A stretch of 5,530 nt of DNA, from contig JAIFNF010000217.1 in the NCBI GenBank assembly GCA_020047885.1, forward strand, positions 1 through 5,530, read 5' to 3'. The stretch comes from Gammaproteobacteria bacterium (GTDB lineage Bacteria > Pseudomonadota > Gammaproteobacteria > Competibacterales > Competibacteraceae). Below the pieces are notes generated by a model, which was given only the letters and a program-made list of their open reading frames with translations, did no database searches and was not told the origin of the DNA. The position numbers and the translations under genes are program-made. Below are positions 1-5,258 of the stretch, one piece after another; the stretch's first letter is position 1, and the number at the start of each line of letters is the position of its first letter.

Positions 1-2
1 AA

Positions 3-104
3 CCTTGGCGCTGGGGGTTGTTGATCCTGGTTCCGCTGCTATTGGCCGGCGGATTGCGTCATGTGTTGCTTGCTCCAACGTGGATTTGTGCAATGGGGAA
101 TTGA
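3..104 (+). CDS. Possible 3' end of a membrane protein (partial, left edge)
   Basis: The third forward frame is open from the left edge to a TGA at 102-104 and encodes about 33 residues. It contains a strongly hydrophobic stretch, WGLLILVPLLLAGGL, followed by a short basic and polar tail, which looks like the last transmembrane helix of an inner-membrane protein whose body lies outside the window. The other two forward frames are also open for part of this stretch, so the choice of frame rests only on this hydrophobic, helix-like composition. The fragment is too short to assign a family. It could also be a chance open stretch. Confidence 0.3.
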   Translation, partial: PWRWGLLILVPLLLAGGLRHVLLAPTWICAMGN

Positions 105-288
105 CATTACGCGCATCGAAAAGGCCCCCCTGCTCGTTATCTCCCTGGCATTCAGTTTGACCAACGGACTGGCGCTAGCCGCCCCCACTGAAGACCTGGC
201 GAAAACGCCTGAACTATTTTTGCTGCTCGATATTCCAGCCATGCGTCGTCGTCACTACCTGAGATTCGTTAGTCATGCTCCGGAATAG
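61..288 (+). CDS. Possible small exported protein or gene remnant, function unknown
   Basis: An ATG at 61 opens a 75-codon frame ending in TAG at 286-288. From residue 22 it has a hydrophobic core (LLVISLAF) and an ALA-A site near residue 40, which resembles a Sec signal peptide, then a short acidic stretch containing APTEDLAKTPELFLLLD. The last 15 residues are basic and unlike the rest. The N-terminal 20 residues (two adjacent Cys, no early Lys or Arg before residue 7) do not look like a normal signal-peptide start, and an in-frame GTG at 88 would fit better. No good ribosome binding site precedes either start. The frame overlaps the possible membrane-protein end to its left. It could be a genuine short exported protein, the decayed 5' part of a longer gene, or noise. 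Confidence 0.25.
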   Translation: MCCLLQRGFVQWGIDITRIEKAPLLVISLAFSLTNGLALAAPTEDLAKTPELFLLLDIPAMRRRHYLRFVSHAPE

Positions 289-362
289 TTTTGATGATTA
301 GCAATGAAAACCTTGTAGAACCTCAAACTTTAGGAAATTAGTCAAGCTTGAATCGCGATTTC

Positions 363-390
363 ATGTTGTTTTTAAGCAAAAAAACAACAT
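363..390. repeat. 11-bp perfect inverted repeat
   Basis: The arms ATGTTGTTTTT (363-373) and AAAAACAACAT (380-390) are exactly complementary around the 6-nt loop AAGCAA. It lies about 58 bp upstream of the -35 box. Possible roles are an operator for a dimeric regulator, a DNA cruciform, or a weak terminator for transcription arriving from the left. A terminator reading is weakened by the AT-only base of the stem and the lack of a clean U-tract after it. Confidence 0.6.
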
Positions 391-447
391 AAAATATATT
401 AAAATCATAAACTTTATAGAAATCAAACAAAAAAACACTCTTATTCG

Positions 448-476
448 TTGACATCGTGGAAAAAAGCTGCTATTTT
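448..476 (+). promoter_or_regulatory. Sigma-70 promoter with extended -10
   Basis: The -35 box TTGACA (448-453) matches consensus exactly. A 17-bp spacer follows, then TATTTT (471-476), which matches the -10 consensus at four of six positions. The triplet TGC directly before the -10 is an extended -10 element and would compensate. A-rich sequence at about 423-443 sits where an UP element would bind the RNA polymerase alpha subunit. The expected transcription start is near 483, giving a leader of about 50 nt before the ATG at 534. It should drive the NTF2-like gene and probably the large exported protein after it. Confidence 0.75.
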
Positions 477-533
477 GTTGTTTAAATCACACAAATCGAT
501 TTCATCAGGTCTGTCTGAACCCGTGAGGTTATA

Positions 534-974
534 ATGCGTTCGATACGTTGTCTGGTCATCGCCCTGCTGATGCTGCCAACCGTGATCTACGCCTCTGATC
601 GGAAAATCGGAGATGCGATGACGGTAGAAGCAAACGCTACCCGGCGAGCGGTGCTTGAACAGCGTGTTACCGCTAAATGGGAGGCGTTAATCCGCAGGGA
701 CTTTGCGGCTGCTTATGCTTTTACTTCGCCAGCTTACCGCGAGGCGTTTTCGCTTGATGTCTTCAAGCGTGGTTTTGGCAACGGCAGGGTGGCTTGGCGA
801 CGCGTTGAAGTGGTTTCGGTTGACTTCGAAGGCGATGTTGCTGCGACAGTCGGTGTTAAGATTCACATTGCGTACCATGATCCGCAATCCCAGAAGTCTC
901 TTGATATGGCGACCCATGATCAGGAATCCTGGGTTTACACGGATGGGCAATGGTGGTATCTGGTGAAAAAGTGA
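534..974 (+). CDS. Exported NTF2-like (SnoaL/DUF4440-type) small protein
   Basis: This 146-residue protein begins with a Sec signal peptide: RSIR, a hydrophobic core at residues 7-18, and a likely signal peptidase I site after IYA at residue 20. Cys6 precedes the hydrophobic core, so it is not a lipobox. The mature part has the pattern of a single NTF2-like cone fold: an amphipathic N-terminal helix with W49, the stretch RDFAAAYAFTSPAYR at 55-69, alternating beta strands (VVSVDFEGDVAATVGVKI), and a closing strand WVYTDGQWWYLVKK at the C terminus. NTF2-like domains bind small ligands or act as accessory or immunity-type modules; no catalytic residues identify an enzyme here. GAGG (525-528) lies 5 nt before the ATG, supporting this start. 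It is the first gene behind the 448-476 promoter and is followed after 75 nt by the large exported protein, so the two are probably co-transcribed. The fold call is from pattern only and the function is unknown. Confidence 0.8.
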   Translation: MRSIRCLVIALLMLPTVIYASDRKIGDAMTVEANATRRAVLEQRVTAKWEALIRRDFAAAYAFTSPAYREAFSLDVFKRGFGNGRVAWRRVEVVSVDFEGDVAATVGVKIHIAYHDPQSQKSLDMATHDQESWVYTDGQWWYLVKK

Positions 975-990
975 TTGGTGTATAGTTTGG

Positions 991-1006
991 CTCGAAGATT
1001 TTCGAG
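991..1006 (+). other. Hairpin between the two exported-protein genes
   Basis: CTCGAA (991-996) and TTCGAG (1001-1006) form a perfect 6-bp stem with loop GATT. A T-rich but interrupted stretch follows, then the AGGAG ribosome binding site (1036-1040) of the next gene. It could be a weak or conditional terminator, or an mRNA processing or stability element that lets the downstream gene be expressed differently from the upstream one. The stem is short, so a chance origin is possible. Confidence 0.4.
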
Positions 1007-1049
1007 TTGAGTTGTTCTGTTCGTTTGTCCTGCTTAGGAGCATTCAAAG

Positions 1050-2507
1050 ATGGCGAAATTCAAGATGAAGCAATTGGCGCTGGCGGTGGGTATTGCGGCT
1101 GGCAGCATGGGATTGGTTCCATCCGCACAGGCGGTGAACCTGGCTACTGATGGTTTGGGGCAGGTGCTGATCTTCCCCTATTACACGACCCGTGCGGGTT
1201 GGAATACCCTGTTCAACATTACCAACACCAGCAATGAGGTCGTGGCGATTAAGGTGCGCTTCCACGAGGGTTATAACTCCCGCGACGTGTTCGATTTTAA
1301 CGTCATCCTGTCGCCGCATGATGTGTGGAATGGAACCTTATCCAATGGTGCGGGAGACGTGGCGGGTGGCCAGCTATTCCAAGGCAATGGGGCCAACGGC
1401 ATACTGGCTTATACCAATGCGCCAGGCGGCGTCCAGGCTGCCGATAGTGGCCCGACGACGACAGACCGGATGCGTGAAGGCTATGCGACGGTCATGATGA
1501 TGGGTACGTCGCCAGCCGTCGGCCTTGCCGCCAATGCCGTACACACCAACGCCCGCGTCCCGGCAAACTGTGCGGCTCTGCGGACTGCATTTTCGACGGG
1601 TACTGCTGCTGGTCTTACGACCCTTCGAGCTGCCTTCCCTAACTACGCTGTCAACCCACTGAAAGGCGCTTTCAGTTTGATCAATGCGGCGAATGGCTGG
1701 AACGCCAGTGGCAAGGCGACCACGTTGGCGGATTTCTTTGATCCCACCTTACCCACCTCTAGTGGGGGGGCACCCATCCCCAATCTGATCACCGCGCAGT
1801 TGGAACCTGCTCATGTTCCCCTTTACACAGACTCCTTCCACGAGCCGGAACTGGCTTCTGCTAATACGCCCGGTGAAGTACTCCTGGCGACTGGCGTTCC
1901 AGTATCGACGGCCCCTGCAGTCGGGGCTGATGCGGTGACTTTCGTGCTGAGTCGGGCCAGTGTGGTTAACCAGTGGGCGCGTCGTGCTGCTTCAACAGCT
2001 ACCGGCGGCTGGACGGTAGCATCGGACTGGGTAGTCACCTTCCCCACTAAACGGCTCTATGCGGATACCGCCACTCATGAGTTTTCAGGTCGTGCGACGG
2101 CAGGCGGAACTAACGTTAATGTGACTCGCCCTGGCTTGAGTGTCATAGGTCTATTCCCTGCATACGCTTCTGGCAGATCATGTGTCCCAGTGGGCTACAC
2201 CATTTATGATCGGGAAGAACAGCAAATCATCCGGGATAGTGGCCCGGTGTTTTCGCCTGCACCTTCGCCGCAAGGCGACGAGTTGTGTCAGGAAGTGAAC
2301 GTGTTGACCTTTAATGACAGCGACGTTTTGGGTTCTGGGAATGACCTGACTGGTAATATCGCTCAGTTGCCAGACTTCAATGGCTGGATGCAGCTCAACT
2401 TCACTGCGGGTGCTTTACCCGTCACGGGCTTTACGGTCATCAATCGCACCGACCCCGACGGAACGCTGAACGAATCCTTTGTGGTTGATCATGCGTACAT
2501 CCGGTGA
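1050..2507 (+). CDS. Large exported protein of an uncharacterised proteobacterial family
   Basis: This 485-residue protein has a clear Sec signal peptide: KFKMKQ, a hydrophobic core, and cleavage after SAQA near residue 28. AGGAG (1036-1040) lies 9 nt before the ATG and favours it over Met6. The mature protein opens with GLGQVLIFPYYT (35-46) and NTLFNITNTS (52-61), then KVRFHEGYNSRDVFDFNV (68-85) and LSPHDVWNG (87-95). Later blocks are MREGYATVMMMG (from 141), DWVVTFPTKR (326-335), YTIYDREE (383-390) and LCQEVNVLTF (from 412). I recognise this block order from hypothetical proteins of Gammaproteobacteria, but know no assigned function. Between the blocks, residues about 165-320 are rich in Ala, Thr and Gly and look variable. 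Only three Cys occur in the mature form (174, 378, 413); the latter two could pair. No transmembrane anchor, lipobox or PEP-CTERM-like sorting tail is visible, so it is periplasmic, secreted or surface-attached. The early strand pattern suggests a beta-rich fold. A terminator follows closely. Confidence 0.85.
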   Translation: MAKFKMKQLALAVGIAAGSMGLVPSAQAVNLATDGLGQVLIFPYYTTRAGWNTLFNITNTSNEVVAIKVRFHEGYNSRDVFDFNVILSPHDVWNGTLSNGAGDVAGGQLFQGNGANGILAYTNAPGGVQAADSGPTTTDRMREGYATVMMMGTSPAVGLAANAVHTNARVPANCAALRTAFSTGTAAGLTTLRAAFPNYAVNPLKGAFSLINAANGWNASGKATTLADFFDPTLPTSSGGAPIPNLITAQLEPAHVPLYTDSFHEPELASANTPGEVLLATGVPVSTAPAVGADAVTFVLSRASVVNQWARRAASTATGGWTVASDWVVTFPTKRLYADTATHEFSGRATAGGTNVNVTRPGLSVIGLFPAYASGRSCVPVGYTIYDREEQQIIRDSGPVFSPAPSPQGDELCQEVNVLTFNDSDVLGSGNDLTGNIAQLPDFNGWMQLNFTAGALPVTGFTVINRTDPDGTLNESFVVDHAYIR

Positions 2508-2526
2508 ATGAGTCATTAAAAATCAT

Positions 2527-2543
2527 GCATCTGCAGCAGATGC
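2527..2543 (+). other. 3'-UTR hairpin before the terminator
   Basis: GCATCTG (2527-2533) and CAGATGC (2537-2543) form a perfect 7-bp stem with a 3-nt loop. It lies 20 nt after the stop codon of the large exported protein and has no U-tract, so it is not itself a terminator. A hairpin in this position often protects an mRNA end from 3' exonucleases, which would suit an abundant exported protein; that role is inference. Confidence 0.4.
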
Positions 2544-2562
2544 GCTGATTTCAGGTTGTACT

Positions 2563-2589
2563 AAGCCCACGCTTGAGCGTGGGTTTTTT
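2563..2589 (+). terminator. Rho-independent terminator
   Basis: CCCACGC (2566-2572) pairs perfectly with GCGTGGG (2577-2583) around the loop TTGA, followed by six T residues (2584-2589). Upstream AAG can extend the stem by pairing with the first T residues. It ends the transcription unit of the large exported protein, 55 nt after its stop codon. Confidence 0.93.
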
Positions 2590-2625
2590 GTTGCAGGCTT
2601 TTGGATATAAAGGAGTTATTATCTA

Positions 2626-3516
2626 ATGAAGACTATACATTTAATCACTGGGCTACTGTTTTCGCTATCTGCTGCATCAATAGCCTATGCCGACAGTACC
2701 GATCAGCAAATTTTATTGAGTGCCGGAGATGTCGCCGTCACTACACAGGATCTACAACAGCGACTGCTCTTGCTGCCCGAGCCTGAACGCGCTCGGGTGC
2801 TGGCTGAGTCCAAATCGATCAAGGATTTCCTGCGCCGGATTTACCAGAACAAGCACATGGCGGTCGCTGCCGAACAGTTGAAGTTGAACGACGATCCCCT
2901 GGTGCAGGCGCAATGGGTCTTCGAGCAACAGCGAATACTGGCCGAAGCCCTGCGCGAATATACCCGCAAGCAGATTCAACCTCCCGATTTCGCTGCCTTG
3001 GCGCGTGAACATTACGCTGCGCGCCGCGATGAGTTCCAGTTACCCGACCAATTTAAGGCTGCGCATATCCTGAAAAAAGTTCAGTGTGACTGCGAACGGG
3101 AGCAGCAGCGACAAGCCATTGAAAAAGTGTTAGCCCGGCTTCAGGCCGGAGAAGATTTCGCGGCCCTGGCTAAAACCGAGTCGGACGATACCGGCAGCGT
3201 GGCCAAAGGGGGCGACTTGGGGCGCTGGCTCAAGCGTAAAGACCTGGTCGCGCCGTTCGCCGATGCCTTGGCCCCACTGAAAATCGGCCAACTGAGCGGT
3301 GTGGTGGAAACCCAGTTCGGATTTCACATCATCAAAAAGCTGGACGGCCAACCCGCGCGGCTACAAAGCTTCGATGAGGTTCGGGAAAGCCTCGAACAGC
3401 GCCTGCGCGGGAGCTATGTCGAGGATCAACTCGTTCAACGGTCAGTAGACTACCTGCCCCCTGCGGATGCAAAGTTCAATGAATCCGCTTTGGAATCCCT
3501 GCGACCGGGTCATTGA
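2626..3516 (+). CDS. Periplasmic parvulin-type peptidyl-prolyl cis-trans isomerase (foldase)
   Basis: This 296-residue protein catalyses cis-trans isomerisation of prolyl bonds in exported proteins, in the manner of SurA, PrsA and PpiD relatives. A Sec signal peptide ends at AYA near residue 22. Residues 28-140 form a helical N-terminal chaperone-like region, starting LLSAGDVAVTTQDL. The rotamase domain spans about 142-240: AAHIL (145-149), AGEDFAALA, KGGDLGRW (194-201) and the closing GFHIIKK (from 232) are hallmark parvulin motifs. A C-terminal helical tail follows. The only cysteines, C154 and C156, form a CxC inside the rotamase domain. AAGGAG (2610-2615) lies 10 nt before the ATG. The gene starts 36 nt after a strong terminator, with no clear promoter between. 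Its coupling to glycan genes recalls the isomerases (EpsD-type) of exopolysaccharide loci, but that subfamily assignment is uncertain. Confidence 0.92.
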   Translation: MKTIHLITGLLFSLSAASIAYADSTDQQILLSAGDVAVTTQDLQQRLLLLPEPERARVLAESKSIKDFLRRIYQNKHMAVAAEQLKLNDDPLVQAQWVFEQQRILAEALREYTRKQIQPPDFAALAREHYAARRDEFQLPDQFKAAHILKKVQCDCEREQQRQAIEKVLARLQAGEDFAALAKTESDDTGSVAKGGDLGRWLKRKDLVAPFADALAPLKIGQLSGVVETQFGFHIIKKLDGQPARLQSFDEVRESLEQRLRGSYVEDQLVQRSVDYLPPADAKFNESALESLRPGH

Positions 3517-3521
3517 AGCCC

Positions 3522-4232
3522 ATGCTAAAATTTCTAGGAATCGGTGCCCAAAAGGCCGGAACGACCTGGCTGTATGAGCAACTGAACCACCATCCACAAC
3601 TGGCTTTTCCTCTCGGCAAGGAAGCCCACTTCTGGAACCGCCCGCACGACACAGTCACCGTCGCTGATTATCTAAACCGCTTCACCGGGGTTAATACCAT
3701 TTCCGGGGAAATTACCCCCGCCTACGGGATGTTGCCTATCGAAACGGTCCGGGAAATTTATTCTCATGCCCCCCGCCTGCGACTGATTTACCTGATCCGC
3801 AACCCGATAGATCGGGCTTGGTCATCGGCGTTGATGGCTTTGCAACGAGCGGAAATGACCATCGACGAAGCCAGTGATCAGTGGTTTATTGATCATTTCC
3901 ATTCCGTCGGTTCTCGCAAGCGGGGTGATTACTACGCCTGCCTGCAAACCTGGCGTGAAGTATTCCCTAGTGAGCAATTGTTGATTCTACGCTTCGAGCA
4001 GATCATCGACGAACCCGAGTCACTATTAAATCAGTGTTTTCAGCATCTCAGCGTATCGCCCCAAACACCGGAGCAACTGCAACCATGGGGTTGCCAGGTG
4101 CCGGTTTTTACTGGACCGGGGCATAGCCTGCGTCCCACGCTCAAACCCCTATTGCAGGCACTGTACCAGCAGCAAATTGAACAATTGGCGAAATATCTCG
4201 ATATGGATCTGCGCGTATGGCTGACTTCCTGA
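3522..4232 (+). CDS. PAPS-dependent sulfotransferase
   Basis: This protein of about 236 residues should transfer sulfate from PAPS to a hydroxyl or amino group of a glycan or other acceptor in the cytoplasm. Numbered from the ATG at 3522, the 5'-phosphosulfate loop is FLGIGAQKAGTTWL (4-17) with Lys11. KEAHFWN (33-39) matches the position of the KE-x-HFF motif whose Glu is the catalytic base in heparan sulfate sulfotransferases. The 3'-phosphate site is LIYLIRNPIDRAWSS, with Arg93 and Ser101 correctly spaced. GDYYACLQTWREVFP and the LRFEQIIDEP stretch also fit that family. The length is slightly short, but the core motifs are complete. A TTG at 3513, overlapping the previous stop codon, could be the start instead; neither start has a good ribosome binding site, and the ATG leaves the usual few residues before the nucleotide loop. 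Translation is probably coupled to the isomerase. The acceptor cannot be told from sequence. Sampled GC (about 47-53%) is below that of the isomerase. Confidence 0.88.
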   Translation: MLKFLGIGAQKAGTTWLYEQLNHHPQLAFPLGKEAHFWNRPHDTVTVADYLNRFTGVNTISGEITPAYGMLPIETVREIYSHAPRLRLIYLIRNPIDRAWSSALMALQRAEMTIDEASDQWFIDHFHSVGSRKRGDYYACLQTWREVFPSEQLLILRFEQIIDEPESLLNQCFQHLSVSPQTPEQLQPWGCQVPVFTGPGHSLRPTLKPLLQALYQQQIEQLAKYLDMDLRVWLTS

Positions 4233-5251
4233 AGCGTCTCTATGATTCATGGCGGACGCGAGTTCCGGCGATCACGCAGACACCTGAGAAAACGGCTACA
4301 ACGTCGAAGCGAACCGTAGGGTTCTATCGGGATTTTCGTGGCTTCACTGGAGGACATTTAAAAGTTTGGCACTACTTCAATCATGTACAGCATTCGCCTT
4401 CCCATACACCACACATCGCCTTTTCCGCTGAATCGGTTTGGAACGACACCAATCCATGGTTTCCGATCCGTCACCAAGTGCGGCCTGCCTGGGATATCGA
4501 GCAGGCTGATATCCTTTTTCTAGCGGGAATGGATTGGGCGATTCTCAGCGAAGCCCAAAGACACTCTCCGCCCAAACCCGTGATCAACCTGATTCAGCAT
4601 GTACGCCATGCTGACCCTAACGAACCGCTTTACCAATACCTGACCCATCATGCTGTGCGCATCTGTGTCAGTGAACCTGTCGCCCAAGCGTTGAAGGCCA
4701 CCCGACGAGTTAATGGCCCTTTATTGACAATCCCCAACGGGATGGACTCCGCTGAACTACCACGACAGCCTAAACCTTGGGAAACCCGTGATCTCGATAT
4801 CCTGATTGTGGGTATTAAACAGCCTGCTCTAGCAACGGAACTCTACGGACATCTCAAAGCACCTGACCTGCGCGTAGAAGCCCTGACTGATCCTCTGCCT
4901 AGAAAAGCTTTTCTAGAGTTGTTAGGCAACGCCAGAATCGCCCTGCTGCTACCCCATGCGACAGAAGGATTTTATCTGCCTGCCTTAGAAGGATTCGCTC
5001 TCGGAACACTGGTAATTTGTCCGGACTGCCTAGGAAATCGCACGGTCTGCCTACCTGGTGAAAACTGTTTGCAACCGCCTTACACGCTTGAGTCCCTGCT
5101 AGATACTGTTCAACAGGCCCGATGTCTGCCTCCTCAGGAAGCCCAGGCTATTTTGGATGCAGCTCAACAAATGGTACAACGCCATTCCCTTCTGAAAGAG
5201 CGGCGAGCTTTTCTGGAGATCCTTGAGCAAATTGAAACGCTTTGGCAATAA
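4217..5251 (+). CDS. GT-B fold glycosyltransferase (GT4-like)
   Basis: This 344-residue protein should transfer a sugar from a nucleotide-sugar donor during glycan assembly on the cytoplasmic face. The N-terminal Rossmann half contains GFYRDF and the glycine-containing GGHLKVWHYFNHV (45-57), a typical acceptor-side loop. A middle block ICVSEPVAQAL and IPNGMDSAEL resembles the inter-domain segment of GT4 enzymes (VSE...; PNGVD). The donor-binding half carries EGFYLPALEGFALGTLVI, with Glu250 and Glu258 forming the E-x7-E motif, followed by the G-x-NC pattern GENCLQPPYTLESLL. There is no signal peptide or membrane helix. Its start overlaps the sulfotransferase by 16 nt; the only nearby ribosome-binding match is a weak GGA at 4205-4207, so translational coupling is likely. 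Codon use includes many CTA, TTA and AGA codons and sampled GC is near 50%, unlike the gene that follows. Donor and linkage cannot be deduced. Confidence 0.88.
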   Translation: MADFLKRLYDSWRTRVPAITQTPEKTATTSKRTVGFYRDFRGFTGGHLKVWHYFNHVQHSPSHTPHIAFSAESVWNDTNPWFPIRHQVRPAWDIEQADILFLAGMDWAILSEAQRHSPPKPVINLIQHVRHADPNEPLYQYLTHHAVRICVSEPVAQALKATRRVNGPLLTIPNGMDSAELPRQPKPWETRDLDILIVGIKQPALATELYGHLKAPDLRVEALTDPLPRKAFLELLGNARIALLLPHATEGFYLPALEGFALGTLVICPDCLGNRTVCLPGENCLQPPYTLESLLDTVQQARCLPPQEAQAILDAAQQMVQRHSLLKERRAFLEILEQIETLWQ

Positions 5252-5258
5252 TCCCACC

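Larger units (their letters stand above)
289..533. other. AT-rich intergenic region with promoter and inverted repeat
   Basis: No credible gene is seen here. The segment 361-420 has only 10 G or C in 60 bases, against 50-65% GC in sampled coding stretches. It holds an 11-bp perfect inverted repeat, several A-tracts immediately upstream of the -35 box, a sigma-70 promoter and a roughly 50-nt untranslated leader. The 9-mer CGATTTCAT occurs twice, at 356-364 and 497-505. The composition suits an UP element and perhaps binding by nucleoid proteins or regulators, which is inference. Confidence 0.8.

Noticed and set aside
39..242. Minus-strand open frame of 67 codons
   Set aside because: No ribosome binding site, no recognisable domain, and a composition rich in Ser without gene-like structure.
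290..313. Short GTTTT/AAAAC complementarity after the first small frame, as a terminator
   Set aside because: Five AT-rich base pairs with a long loop and no U-tract do not make a terminator.
518..530. AACC/GGTT stem overlapping the ribosome binding site of the NTF2-like gene, as a riboswitch or thermometer
   Set aside because: Only four base pairs with a 5-nt loop; too weak to support a regulatory claim.
981..986. TATAGT as a -10 box for the large exported protein
   Set aside because: No acceptable -35 box at 16-18 bp upstream and no extended -10 TG; the gene is better explained as read from the 448-476 promoter.
687..1043. Minus-strand open frame of 118 codons opposite the NTF2-like gene
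   Set aside because: It lies antisense to a gene with a signal peptide, ribosome binding site and promoter, and its own translation shows no family motifs.
1569..1650. Repeated ALRTAF / TLRAAF peptide as an internal tandem repeat
   Set aside because: Only six residues match loosely and the underlying DNA is not repeated; this fits the general Ala-rich composition.
1823..2047. Minus-strand open frame opposite the large exported protein
   Set aside because: It is a shadow of a conserved block region on the + strand; its Ala/Thr/Ser-rich translation mirrors the codon composition of the real gene.
2606..2611. TATAAA as a -10 box for the isomerase gene
   Set aside because: It overlaps the ribosome binding site and has no -35 box at a workable distance, so it would give an mRNA lacking its ribosome binding site.
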